Assembly: GCA_007644065.1 (NCBI GenBank)
Contig: VJWN01000009.1
Location: forward strand, 682,001 to 746,000
Reading direction: 5' to 3'
Source: Margaritispora aquatica
Taxonomy: Eukaryota > Ascomycota > Leotiomycetes > Helotiales > Discinellaceae
Length of the DNA stretch: 64,000 nt
Shown piece after piece: positions 33,653 through 44,583 of this stretch. The translations under genes and the position numbers were made by a program. Below the pieces are notes generated by a model. That model made no database searches and was not told the origin of the DNA. It worked only from the letters and a program-made list of their open reading frames with translations. Every line of letters begins with the position of its first letter. Position 1 is the first letter of the stretch.

Positions 33653-35341
33653 TCAACCAAAACTCTCTTGCCTCCACTTCTCCATCACAAACCTGTCTCC
33701 CCCACCGATACCCACAAACCCATCCACCACCTCTCCAAGCACCCACCTGGCGCGCCTAACCCCCCTCTCAGCAGCACTCCCCTCCGTCGGCAAATCAAAC
33801 ATCCTGCTCCTCCCACTGCCACCGAACCTCATTTGCTCCAACACCAGCGTCTCTACGGTCTTGACATCCCCTCTTTTGCCTTCACTGCCATCAAACACCG
33901 TATCCTCCCTCCCTTCCCCCAGAGACAGCACCGTCCCGTCCTGGCCACGAACGACGAGAGGTATCTTCTCAAAACCCCATGAATGAGGCTCGTGGGATAA
34001 GAGGTCGCTTAAATCCTGCACGTCCTCGGGCTCGTATGCGAAGGCATTACGGAGGAAGTTTTCGCGCTCGTGGAGGATTCGGTTGGTTTCGTTTTGAGCG
34101 AAGTGGCTTAGCACATTGCTGCTTTGAGAGGGGAGACGTCGATTCCAGTTTGTTGCCGACTCGAAACCTTCACTTGCCGGGGCTGTGTGATGGTGTTGAG
34201 CATGGTGATCGAATTGGTCGTCGAGTTCGAATTCAGAACTATATTGTCCTGACTCGGCGCGGGATCGTTCATGGCTATAGCCATGATCACGACTCGGAAT
34301 CACAGGCGTCGGAATCGCGCTTATGGTCGTCGTACGCTTCATCTGCATTGTAGTCCTCTCGTACCCTCCACCGCTCATTCCAATTTCCTTGTGACTGTCA
34401 CCGTGTACCCAGGTCCCCCACTGGCCAACATGCACACCCATATCCTGCGCGCCACCAGATGTGCCCCCCTGCGTACCGGCAAACTGCCTCACATCCAGCA
34501 CTAGCTCAATCACCTTCCGCACGCGGACCTTCTTTCCTTGGGCATCGAAACCACAGACGTCGAGCTCTAGATGCATTAAAGGGGTGTGATAGGCATCATG
34601 CTTTGATCTCGCGTAGTCGAAAGCGAGAGATGCGTGCTCGTCCCACACCGGTGAGGCTCTTGATTCTGGCGTCTCGAGACTCGATTTCCTATTCCCACTT
34701 TGTATAGATTCACTACCGCCATCACGGTGGCAAAGCTGAGCATCCCGTCCAGTTCGTCCCCAAACAATATTGTTCACCTGCCCAGTCGGCACCGGCCTAC
34801 CCATCCCAACAGGATACCAGCAATCCTTCACATCCGACTCCCACTCCACCCCATCTCCTCCTTCGCTATCACTGCGAGCATGAAGCCAAGCAACATGCTC
34901 TCGTTCCGCCCACCTCCGGTCCTCACGCTCACGACTCCACAGGTCGCTTGCTGTGGTCGCCGGTCCGTGGCGGAAATGATGACGAACGCGCGTTTGGGAC
35001 TTGGGGGAGATGGCTGTGTCGGGAGTGGACATTGAGAGCTCTGCGGGAGCAAGATTGATTAGGTGGGTTGGATGGGTTTTGTGGTTTGCCATTCTTGGAA
35101 TTTCGTTTGCATTGCTCGCTTGGGTTGAGAGGGGAATTGGTTTCACATGATTGCAGTAAGGTCTCACTTGAGAGAGATAAGACCGAGATTCGATTTCGGA
35201 ATCCGTCGTTCGAGGCGTAGAGTGAGTCGATTTAGGTAGGTAAGTGTAGTTTGAATTGGAAGCTTCTTTATGCACTGAGACCTTTGTCTGCGGAGTTTGC
35301 ACCCAGAGATGTCGATGGCATAGATTTCTTTGTCCTCCCAA
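33653..35341 (-). CDS. Uncharacterised protein (hypothetical, low complexity)
   Basis: Single open frame of up to 562 codons with no recognised family. Composition is hydrophilic with His-rich (FDHHAQHHHT) and Ser/Gly-rich stretches. The middle (YHTPLMHLELDVCGFDAQGK, then VRVRKVIELVLDVRQF) and the C-terminal ~150 residues (RILHERENFLRNAFAYEPED, LLSHEPHSWGFEKIPLVVRG, VKTVETLVLEQMRFGG) look like folded segments. There is no signal peptide or membrane span. The first ~85 residues are unlike the rest, so translation may begin at a later ATG such as MANHKTHPTHLINLAP. The opposite strand has only shorter overlapping frames. Confidence that it is coding rests on length and composition. Confidence 0.6.
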   Translation of the reverse strand: MGGQRNLCHRHLWVQTPQTKVSVHKEASNSNYTYLPKSTHSTPRTTDSEIESRSYLSQVRPYCNHVKPIPLSTQASNANEIPRMANHKTHPTHLINLAPAELSMSTPDTAISPKSQTRVRHHFRHGPATTASDLWSREREDRRWAEREHVAWLHARSDSEGGDGVEWESDVKDCWYPVGMGRPVPTGQVNNIVWGRTGRDAQLCHRDGGSESIQSGNRKSSLETPESRASPVWDEHASLAFDYARSKHDAYHTPLMHLELDVCGFDAQGKKVRVRKVIELVLDVRQFAGTQGGTSGGAQDMGVHVGQWGTWVHGDSHKEIGMSGGGYERTTMQMKRTTTISAIPTPVIPSRDHGYSHERSRAESGQYSSEFELDDQFDHHAQHHHTAPASEGFESATNWNRRLPSQSSNVLSHFAQNETNRILHERENFLRNAFAYEPEDVQDLSDLLSHEPHSWGFEKIPLVVRGQDGTVLSLGEGREDTVFDGSEGKRGDVKTVETLVLEQMRFGGSGRSRMFDLPTEGSAAERGVRRARWVLGEVVDGFVGIGGGDRFVMEKWRQESFG

Positions 35342-35792
35342 AAGACGAGCTCCGAGGATCGTAGAACTTGACCTTCTTCGCTCTGCAGGATGGTGCTACA
35401 GAGAATTCGAAAGTTTAATCAAGACGGCGATCTTATCAGTTGAAAACGTTAGACATTAGTGGAATGATCTTCATTCTTCCTTCCCTGAACGTCTTTTCGC
35501 TAAATTAGCCGAAACCTCAGGAGTGGCCACCGTCTCAAGGAAGAACAACGGAAAGAACATGCCAATAATGCGTCGTACTCCATGCGCCATCGCTTAATAC
35601 ACCTAAGATCCGTGACCGGCTACGTTTGTGCCCAAAGCAGACTCATCTGCTCCGGATGCCTTGTCATGCCAAGGCCAATACCCTTCTCCTAAAGAAACCA
35701 ACACCATATCCAGAGTAGACATAATCCAAACACCTCACCCATGCCACCTCGAACCAGCTTCCCCAGTATCACATTTTTAAACCCCCTTCACC
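35342..35792. other. Intergenic interval between two uncharacterised genes
   Basis: About 450 bp between two minus-strand genes. No feature recognised. Confidence 0.5.
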
Positions 35793-36719
35793 TCAAGTCT
35801 CCCTGATCCAAACTCTAATCTCAAACTCTTTCTTATGACCTCTGCAAACCATACTCTCCACACCCTCCAACTCCCTCCACTCCTCCCCATCACCAATATT
35901 GATGCCACAGCCCGGCAATCTCAGACTCTCCAAAGCAGCCGTCTCCGAGATCTCCTTCCAGGCCTTGCCGCCCTTCAGTCGCTGAGTTTCGTGGAGGATG
36001 GTGTTCTCGCGGCTATTTTCCACTGGAGCGAAATAGTGCACCTCCTTGCCCGTGGCATCTTGTACTTTCTGGGGAGACGAAACGAGCAGAGCGGTGAATT
36101 TGGAAACAGATTGGTAGGAGGATGGGCCGGAATCCAACGCGATGTCAGAGAAGCCTTCTTCGGCAGTTCCCCACTTCGAAGAACCAGCTCCACCTGCAAC
36201 AGTAGCGGAGGAACGACGAGGGGTATCATGCATGGTGCGTGGAAGTCTGTTTAATGCCAACTTAGACGGAGAATTAGCCGAGCTATGACTGTGACCAAGA
36301 CCAAGCTTGTTCTTTTCCTTATCTGCCGCCTTCTGTACAGCCGAGTCGATGATAATGAGCTGAACGATAGCAAAGTACATGTTTGAAGCAGCAGGACGGG
36401 CGAGATCCTTGGCACATGGCTCTCCAGGTCGGTGGTAGCAGTTCGTGATGTACGCGAGGAACGCGGCGATGAGAGGAGTGCTGGTCAGTGGTCTGGCGAG
36501 GACGTTGTGTGTTGTTGAAGCAGGGAGAAGCTCGACGACGTAGCGGAGAGAGGAGGGGATTGCGGAAACGCAGCAGAACGGGGTGAGAGGCAAGATCTCC
36601 TTATCTTCCATGGTAGAGTTGTTGTTATTGGCGTGTGAGGTAGAGGAGTCTGCGAGGTAGTTTTCTGCGAGTTCGGCGGGGATGATGGCTTTCAGAAACG
36701 AGGTGCCGTAGGAGAGCAT
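35793..36719 (-). CDS. Uncharacterised protein (hypothetical)
   Basis: Single-exon frame of 308 codons. Seen: an N-terminal third with hydrophobic helices (CCVSAIPSSLRYVVELLPAS, TPLIAAFLAYITNCY, SNMYFAIVQLIIIDSAVQKA), a Ser-rich low-complexity linker (GHSHSSANSPSKLAL, TPRRSSATVAGGAGSSKWG), and a C-terminal ~90-residue segment that looks folded (KFTALLVSSPQKVQDATGKEVHYFAP, WKEISETAALESLRLPGCG, ending EFEIRVWIRET). No domain is recognised with confidence. The start is the first ATG and begins MLSYGTSFLKAI; no signal peptide. Upstream lies the 36.8-37.7 kb repeat array. Confidence 0.65.
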   Translation of the reverse strand: MLSYGTSFLKAIIPAELAENYLADSSTSHANNNNSTMEDKEILPLTPFCCVSAIPSSLRYVVELLPASTTHNVLARPLTSTPLIAAFLAYITNCYHRPGEPCAKDLARPAASNMYFAIVQLIIIDSAVQKAADKEKNKLGLGHSHSSANSPSKLALNRLPRTMHDTPRRSSATVAGGAGSSKWGTAEEGFSDIALDSGPSSYQSVSKFTALLVSSPQKVQDATGKEVHYFAPVENSRENTILHETQRLKGGKAWKEISETAALESLRLPGCGINIGDGEEWRELEGVESMVCRGHKKEFEIRVWIRET

Positions 36720-38085
36720 TTGAGAGCTAAAGGTATGTAATGCTTCCGCGAAGGTGTTTCATATGATGTGAGGCTTGCTAAGTCAGTGTATTGGTTTCGG
36801 AGAGAGGGAATCTTGCCGAAAGTGCTGATTGTTGCTGGTGGTTTGGTGTTGATTCAAAATCAGCGATTCGCTTCGCTGGTCAAGAAACAACTTGCAGCCA
36901 CTGTGTATACAAGCGAAGGTAGCACGCCGCGTACCACAGGATGTTATTACCGAAAGAAACTTTATCGGGAAGCTGGAAGCAGATCTCTGAATTGTTGTAG
37001 TTAGGTTGGTGTTGATTCAAACCCGATTCGCGTAGCAGGTAAAGAACAACTTGCCACCAGTTAATCCACGATTGAAAGCAATAAACCACGGCTATTCATT
37101 CTAGCGAGAAATACTGGATAGAAAACTCAAAAAGCAAACTTGCGGATCATCGTTCGTGAAAGGATTGCCGCGAGCAGTTTGGTGTCGATTCAAAACTACC
37201 GATTCGCCTAATAGACCAAGAAACAACTTGGAATTTGTAACCAGTGCACATACAAGCGAACAAAATACGCCGTAGATTATTCTCGCTAGAGGAAATATCA
37301 GACGACAGGAAGCTGGAAGCAAGCTTGCAGATTGTCACTAGTAGTTTGGTGTTGATGCAAATTCACCGCCTCGCTTAGCAGCAGGTCAACAGGCAACCTG
37401 ACTTGCAACTAGTGAGCCCAAACCTGAAGGCAACACGTCGTGCCTCAGGGTATTGGTGCTGTACAAAGGCTAGATACTGAAGGCAAAATTATATTTACTG
37501 ACTGCTTCTTTTGAGTGGACGTGATGGAAACTTCTTCCGACAAAATCTGTCACATATGAGATCTTCGCGGGTCACTTGGTGAAAATGCACTGTTCGCTTA
37601 GCAAGCTGAGAAATAAACCTGCCATTAGTGTACTGGCAACCGACGATGTTGTATCCAAGGCTGCTGTTAATTGATGGAGAGGATTTGCACGAGGAAGATG
37701 AGGGAAATTTGCCGGTGTCTACTCGCGGACCTGATGGGAGCGCTTTTTCGACAGGATCTTAGACTATTGAGACGTTGAGTGAATGTGTATTTTCGCGACT
37801 TGATGTAAATTCTCACATAGTTGGTGCTTGAAGCGATGCTGGTTTGCACACGTCAACTTCAATACAGGGGAAGCAAGTAATATCAGAACGAAGGGAGAAT
37901 TTAGGTGGTTTGGCTTAGTATTTGAAACTTGCCAGTCGTGACACTAACAGATTGATGTGGTATTGAACATGGACAAGAAATTTGACCTAGTGTACTTATC
38001 CTAACTCGCCAATATCAGTCTTGTCTAATTGACCAAGTACATGGTTCAAATTAAAGAACTTTGACAGCTTCTCGCTTCTACTTCT
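36720..38085. other. Intergenic region between hypothetical gene and Med2-like gene
   Basis: Contains the degenerate tandem array (listed separately) and the 3' flank of the Med2-like gene. No open frame here looks coding. Confidence 0.6.
36841..37680. repeat. Degenerate tandem repeat, units of about 163-230 nt
   Basis: A block starting GTTTGGTGTTGATTCAAA, followed by a GATTCGCTTAGCAGGTCAAG-like stretch and then AACAACTTGCAACCAGTG, is repeated at 36841, 37004, 37177 and 37344, with a more diverged unit near 37573. Spacings are about 163, 173, 167 and 229 nt. Two units also share a GGAAGCTGGAAGCA segment before the next start (about 36970 and 37308). Units are clearly related but have many substitutions and indels. 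Could be an old minisatellite or satellite-like element. Confidence 0.75.
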
Positions 38086-39175
38086 TCATGCATCGTCAAA
38101 GAAAGAAGAGTCAAGTGCATGATCTAGCTCAGCCCCTGCATCAAACATGTCATTAAACTCTGTGCTGCCACCAAGATCAAAGTCCAAGTCCATGTTATCC
38201 ACAGACTGCGTGGTATCCATGGAGAATATGTCGTCTGGTTTATTGGCGGTGCCATTGTTTGCAGTGCTAGTTTGAGTTGAAGTGTTAAGATCAGCCATAT
38301 TGAAGTCCTGAGAAGTACTACCAAAATTGGCCATATCGAAATCATCATGCTGAGGCTCGTCGTTACTTTGTGTCATGAAATCCATACTATCGAAGTTCAA
38401 GTCGGTATCCTCAGCACCAAAGAGAGCATCCATAGTCGAATCCTGTGTTGCTGATGCAGGGTCAGCCGTGCTGTTTTCTGTGCTGATACCAAGTCCCACA
38501 GGCTTGTTGACAGAACTTGGAGGGGTCAGTCCTTGAGCAGGATCTGGATGACTGCTGGATACTCCTGATAAAGTTCCCTTGGAGGGATCGGCAGTTTGTG
38601 ATTGATTGTTAGGAGTGGGCGTCTGTTTCTCTGGACTCCTCGATCGCGTTTTCTCCAACTTGATTGTTGCTGGTGGTGAGGATATGGTGGCCGGTCCAGA
38701 GGCCTGTGTTGACTGTTCAATCTTGATGGGATCTGCAGATGACTGTGTTAAGTCCTCAATCTCGAAATCTGGCTGTACTTCTTCGATGATTGGTATTGGA
38801 TCCTCAAGAGCCTTCCGCTTTGCTCGCATTTCTTCCAGATCTCGCAACAAGACTGACTTTGCCCTCACCTAGCAACCGCATCAGTAAGTGGTTCCCCAGC
38901 TTGAAATGTCTTCCTTACAATATCGCATTCGATGTCGTCTAGGGCTTGATGGAAGTTCTCAATAGTGCTTGGAATGGTGGATCGCAGTCTGGTATTGACA
39001 TGTGTCAGGCTCTTTCCGTTCTCCTTGTTTGATGCCCGCAGAGCTTTACCCGTTTCTATGAGCTTCAAAAAAGTTAGATCCTGATTCTTATTTTGGTAGC
39101 AAGGCTACTGACTATAGCATTGATCATGCTCTGCAGCACATCAAGGGGGGACTTAGCCCTCGGGATGTCTGCCAT
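38086..39175 (-). CDS. Probable Mediator tail subunit, Med2-like
   Basis: Three exons: 39113-39175, 38919-39062 and 38086-38868, giving 329 aa. The second intron (GTAAGG donor, CTGATG branch site, GCTAG acceptor) joins LDDIECDI to VRAKSVLLRDLEEMRAKRK, rebuilding one continuous helix. The first ~100 residues are helical (MADIPRAKSPLDVLQSMINA, then RSTIPSTIENFHQALDDIE) and resemble the N-terminal helices of yeast Med2. The remaining ~220 are acidic, Ser/Thr/Gln/Asn-rich and disordered, with phenylalanine-aspartate repeats (DLNFDSMDFM, DDFDMANFG, SSFFDDA) like an activation domain. The first intron uses a weak GTCAGT donor, so exon 1 is less certain. Alternative: an unrelated nuclear coactivator. 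Confidence 0.5.
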
Positions 39176-41834
39176 TGTTGGGATGTTTTGTTCTGAATTG
39201 GTGCGGAGGTCAGGAATTTGGTGTCTGCAGAGACCAAGGGGATATTGGATTTGAGGCGTGAAGTGTTGTGTGAGAGATCTCCTTCTGCTATACGTGTGAT
39301 GGTGGGATGGATCCAAGCATTGATGTCGTCAAAATGACAGTGCAAGCCGTTAGGCTACCTCGGCTACCTACCCTGAAAGTATAATAGCTGGAGTCAAGCT
39401 CTTTTAAGCTAGAGCAGACTACTCTGAAACATCCATTTTCTGGAGAGAAGCAGAAATTCTTGTCATCGCCCATATATTAAAGTCAACATCAGTATCATTA
39501 TGTGATCTACTGGTCAGGTATCATTTTCCTGATGTAAATGGTGATAAGTTGATCCGAACACTTAGTCTTTACACAGTAAAGATATGGACGGTGAACATTA
39601 TACCATCCATTATTACACTAATAAAATACCCCAGAGCATGTTGGATCGCACGTTGCTTTTTAAAGGCAGTTCCCGAACAGAAACAAAAAAAAGTTCCCGA
39701 CTCTTCACACATTTTTAGGGTTTGCTGATCACTCCACGATATAGAGTATATCCTCAAGCTCGACGTAAGACACACAAGACGGTGACATCCATGTGGTCTT
39801 GATCCTTACCATATACTGTCTTTGGGAGTCCATGCGAGTTTGCAAGAGTCCCTTGACAGATCCGAGATTCAAATGGGTTCATCTCATAAAAAGAACGTGC
39901 ATGTATCCCCAGACACCAGACACGCAACGCACACGCATAACCATGCAATTAGCTTTTGATGACAAAAATCTTAGCAGGGTGGACATCTCAGCGACGCTGC
40001 TTTTCGCAGAGCATTTATGATCTCAATCCCATCGAGAAGAGAAATAGGTCTTGCTAATCTTTTGGAGCTTCAGTAGATATGTACTTTCTCGAGAAGCAGT
40101 AAACAGTACTTCCAGAGCTACCTAGAGCATAGTCGACATGCGGCCACACAGGGAGGACAAGGTGCTGCAGATTGATATGCAGCCCATACCGGTGAGGAAC
40201 CCAATGAGGATCAGCGTTAACGACGTTAGTCGATCTGGTTGGCTTGGATAATAGAGAGCGGGCTTGATTTGATAGTGATAGTGAGATGAATGTAAAAGCG
40301 GCTCCATAGGCAAGCTGCATTTGCTTCGGAAGCTGGTGAAAGCTAGTGAAGCTGTCCTGGTGGTGAAGCTTTGTTTTGCTAGTGATTGTAATAGTAGCTG
40401 GTAGCTGGTAGCTATCACGCTGTACTGCTTGGTAGCTATGGTTGGTAGATGTTCACATCCCAAGACAGTAAGGGACTGAGTCTTGTCTTGCAATTGCTCT
40501 CATGTCCTTCGAGACACTACCTAGCTGTTGAGCCACGTGCAGGTTCCCAAGATAGTAGAGGTGAGGCTGTAACAAGATCAATCATTGACGTCCATGTAGC
40601 CACGTAGAAAGGAAGAAATAGAATAAAGAACAATAAGTTTGAAAGCAGACATCCTGATTGATAACTTAGCTGTGCTGTCCTGTCCTGAACTTGAGTATGT
40701 AGAATGTCTTTGATACAGTACAAGTAATGTTCTCTTCCATTCAACCTGCAGCGGGACCAGTTCCATCTCCAGTTCCAGTTCCACATTAAACCCGAACTGA
40801 AAAGAAAGTGATGAAAAAGCCGTTTCCGTTGAAAAATCCGAAAAGCGGCACCCCCGAAATCATTTTGTCTTCCAACGAACTTCCTTTCCCACTTGCTCTC
40901 TTACCCCCCCCAGTCTTCCAGTCTTCCAGTCTCCCAGTCTCCCAGTCGCCTAGGCTCCTCTTTCAACCTCACCAGGGCCCTTGTTCACTTTCCTTCCCAC
41001 TCCCTCCATCCCCATCCATCCAGCATCCAGCATCCAGCATCCAGCATCCCCATCCCATCACACTCTTTCGCTCCTGTCGCGATCGATACGTATCTTCTGC
41101 GCCTTTCCTCTGCTTCCTCTCCTCTCTCTCTCTTTCCTCTCTGCGCCCCCTCTCCTCTTTTCTTCGTCGAGAAAGTATTCCGCAGCTTTTTTTCCATCAT
41201 CATCATCGACCCGGCGTCTGGAATCTCATCTTGAGTGGTTATTTTCCTCTCTCTTCAGGTTCCTCTCGTCTCTTTCGTGATTCTCCTTTCTTCAGTTCAT
41301 AGGGTCAATCTTCTCTCTATTCCGATCAAAGGTTTAAAGGTCAAAGTCAAGTCAGTCCCCTACAGTCTCCCTCTCAATACCACCCTTTTCTCTATCTCCA
41401 ATCCAAAACTCAGCTTCTTACTATTTCTCAAGTCTTCTCGATTATCTGTCGCAGAGTCTCGTATCTCTCTCTTCTCGACAAATTCATTGTCGCATCTCTC
41501 TCAATCAGCGCATCAGCTTCTCGTACACGCGACATTTCTCCCGTCGATTGATCCCTTTTCCTCGAGCTCTTTCGCAAGTCATCGTTGGAATTTCCAGTTT
41601 CGCTGCATTTCCTGCGTTATACTGCGAGTCGCAAAACTTCAACTGAACCATTCAAGCTACATAACGAACGTTCGATTTCTTGTTCTGGGGCGTAATTTGG
41701 GCTTCAGACTTAGTGTCAGCAACGTCCGCCAAAAGTGATCGAATTTTGTGGCAGCCTTATTTTTGAAATCAACATTTACATTTTCGACTTGATCATAACA
41801 TTCTGTTCAATACACTATATACAATATCTCGAAA
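39176..41834. other. Intergenic region and long pyrimidine-rich leader of the Pub1-like gene
   Basis: 39176-40800 holds no supportable gene; small minus frames (40054-40493, 40517-40786) show no domain. From about 40880 to 41620 the plus strand is strongly C/T-rich, typical of long 5' leaders of fungal RNA-binding protein genes. It contains slippage repeats: an 8-nt CCAGTCTT/CCAGTCTC run (about 40910-40950) and a 7-nt CAGCATC run (about 41020-41049). The pyrimidine bias, not coding, explains the long plus-strand frames there. Confidence 0.55.
40910..41049. repeat. Two short minisatellites in the Pub1-like leader
   Basis: About five copies of an 8-nt CCAGTCTY unit at 40910-40950 and four copies of a 7-nt CAGCATC unit at about 41020-41049, both within C/T-rich DNA upstream of the RNA-binding protein gene. 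Confidence 0.75.
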
Positions 41835-43683
41835 ATGTCGGAACCAACTATCCCTTCGCTTGCGGGTGCACAGCTTGCATTGGGACCTCAACCTACCGCT
41901 GGTGCGCCTGGTTATGATAATGGCCATGGAGGACAAGTAAACACCCATATGCCACCTCCCCCTCTGGCTCCTGTTATCATTCCGCAAAACACAAACCCAA
42001 TCCCAACTGCCGTAACATCGCCAATGGGAGAAAACGGAGGTGTGATGTCTCCTGATAGCGCTGGAGGCTTTGTTCGCCGTGCAGCACCTGAGCCAAACAA
42101 GCGCGCACTGTACGTTGGTGGACTTGACCCTAGAGTTACTGAGGACGTCTTGCGACAAATTTTCGAGACCACTGGTCATGTTCAGAACGTCAAGATTATC
42201 CCAGACAAGAATGTCGGCGCTGTTAGTAACACCCTCCCTCCCCTCTTGTCCTGATCATACTTCCTTTTCCAAATTTCGCGACGAGTTCGTCCTGCATATT
42301 ATGCGGCAAAAGTTTCCTTTCACTTCCCAACTTTCGTTATCGGCAATCGCATAACCTACAGCCGAATATTTCCCCCCTCTACACAGCCAAATCTCATTTG
42401 ACTCCATACATAATTGAAGTGCTAACCGCGGTTCAAGTCAAAGGGATTTAACTACGGTTTCGTTGAATACGACGATCCAGGAGCGGCAGAACGAGCCATG
42501 CAGACCTTGAATGGTAGACGCGTCCACCAGGCGGTACGTACAACCTTCTTGGATATATATTTATATCCTATCCTTGAGATCTGCTTGCAGATTCTAACTC
42601 AAAAGCAGGAAATCCGAGTTAACTGGGCCTACCAATCCAACACTTCAAACAAGGAAGATACCTCGAACCATTTCCACATTTTCGTTGGTGATCTGTCAAA
42701 CGAAGTCAACGATGAAGTCCTCCTCCAAGCTTTCTCCGCATTTGGCTCCGTCTCTGAAGCTCGAGTTATGTGGGATATGAAGACTGGTCGCTCCAGAGGT
42801 TATGGCTTTGTGGCTTTCCGAGAGCGTCAAGACGCTGAGAAGGCCTTGAGTTCCATGGATGGCGAATGGCTTGGTTCGCGCGCAATTCGCTGCAACTGGG
42901 CTAACCAGAAGGGACAACCATCAATTTCGCAACAACAAGCTATGTCTGCCATGGGCATGACTCCGACCACTCCATTTGGCCACCACCACTTTCCAACTCA
43001 TGGCGTTCAAAGTTACGATATGATTGTCCAGCAGACCCCAGCTTGGCAAACCACTTGCTACGTTGGCAACCTCACTCCTTACACTACTACCAACGATCTG
43101 GTTCCTCTGTTCCAGAACTTTGGCTATGTGGTTGAGACTCGCTTCCAAGCTGACCGCGGCTTTGCTTTCGTAAAGATGGATACCCACGAGAATGCTGCAA
43201 TGGCGATTTGTCAACTGAGTGGCTACAATGTCAATGGTCGTCCTCTCAAGTGCAGTGTAAGTACTTGCTAAGAAGTTTAATATTTCAATGGCTAATTGTT
43301 TTTAGTGGGGTAAGGACAAGGCTCCAGCCCAGGCTGGTTTCGAGGGATCTCCACAAGGCTACAGCCCACAAGCTGGACAGACTCCAGGTGGATACCCAGG
43401 AACTCCTTCGGCTTACTTCCCTCAATACGGTCAGATGCCTCCTCAGGGACCTCAATCAGCTGGCCCAATGACCCAGCAAGCTCCGGCTCAGTTCCCTGGC
43501 CAGCAAGGTGGTTATGGTGGTCCTCCAGCCCAGTCTCCAGCTCAATACGGCAATCAGCAAATGGCCTACGGTGGTTCTGCAAGTGCCGGAGGTTATGGCC
43601 GTGGCCAACAGGCTCCCAACCCTCAATGGAGTGCTCCCCCTGCACAAGGTTTCGGTAACGGTTTCGGTGGCTACCAAGGCTAA
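41835..43683 (+). CDS. RNA-binding protein, Pub1/TIA-1 type (three RRMs)
   Basis: Exons: 41835-42221, 42438-42533, 42609-43256 and 43306-43683, giving 502 aa. Three RRM domains in order. RRM1 has RNP2 LYVGGL at about 92 and RNP1 KGFNYGFVEY rebuilt across the first intron. RRM2 has HIFVGDL and RSRGYGFVAF. RRM3 has CYVGNL and RGFAFVKM. RRM3 is followed by CSWGKDKAP and a Gln/Gly/Pro/Tyr-rich tail (QYGQMPPQGPQSAG, QQGGYGGPPAQ). This order and tail are those of yeast Pub1/Nam8 and animal TIA-1, which bind U-rich RNA and join stress granules. The first intron is 216 nt, the others about 50-75. The first exon carries a Pro-rich N-terminal extension. Confidence 0.93.
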
Positions 43684-44391
43684 GTTTCTTTCACTCATGA
43701 ATGATCTCACGGCCGGATTCACTCGATAGTCTTTTGCTTTCTCATTATGCGATCTCCTGGAGGTACTAGGGATGTTGATGGGGGTGTACCGCTTTCATAG
43801 TCTTTCTGCATCAGTTCTTCTTGTGCTGATATTGCTGAACTTCCTTCTCGGTTAGGCCGTTCAGCATGATGCTTGCATAGGACCTTTCATTTGAGAATGC
43901 TTTTCTGCGATTACAAGTTACTGTGTTCACATCGTTTGGTGGTGATCTCGTGCGGCTCAAAAGTTGTTTCCCTAGGTTATCTTGTTGACTTATGTTGGAT
44001 GTATCTGGGTCTTTGATTCCTTTTGCCTTCCCAATTGCCTTTTGTCTTCATGAGACCACGAATCTACTTGTTAAAGCGACTACCCAGTTAGTGCATCACA
44101 ACTTTGTGATTATTATTGTCTTGCTAAGAAGAGGCGGTTGTAGTTACATAGGAATCTGTAGTCTGAACGAGCATAATGAATAAAGGGTCTGATAATTTTT
44201 GTGTGTACGATGGGAAAGGTACTGTGGTTGTATAAGGACTACGTAGCTTGGGGATGTGAGTCCCTACCTTGGGAGCTCCTATTATATAACAATGAATAAA
44301 GCACCTATTTGCTACGTTGTGAGAATTCAAATATCTACTCTGCTATTATTATTATGACTGTTTATTCATTGAAATCGCCCCACATGAGCAC
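43684..44391. other. Intergenic region between Pub1-like and Pif1-like genes
   Basis: 3' flank of the RNA-binding protein gene and upstream region of the helicase gene. No other feature recognised. Confidence 0.5.
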
Positions 44392-44583
44392 ATGAGAGAG
44401 GTGGGGTTCATCCCTTGTACTCAAAGTGCCTTACCACGTGATGTTTTTAGCGTGATTTCCCCAACGCGACAAATCGCGAGGCAAAACAACTGCCAAAGGC
44501 ATATTGAGTGCCGAGCTGGACAAAGTTTGTATATACCTCGCCCTGCTTGCTTGATTCCAAGCAGACACCGTTCTTTGGATTGT

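Noticed and set aside
36841..37680. Possible CRISPR-like or transposon array
   Set aside because: Repeat units are long and diverged, without unique spacers, terminal inverted repeats or associated proteins; the organism is a eukaryote.
40808..41738. Chain of plus frames in the pyrimidine-rich region
   Set aside because: Ser/Leu/Pro-only composition reflects C/T bias in the leader of the Pub1-like gene.
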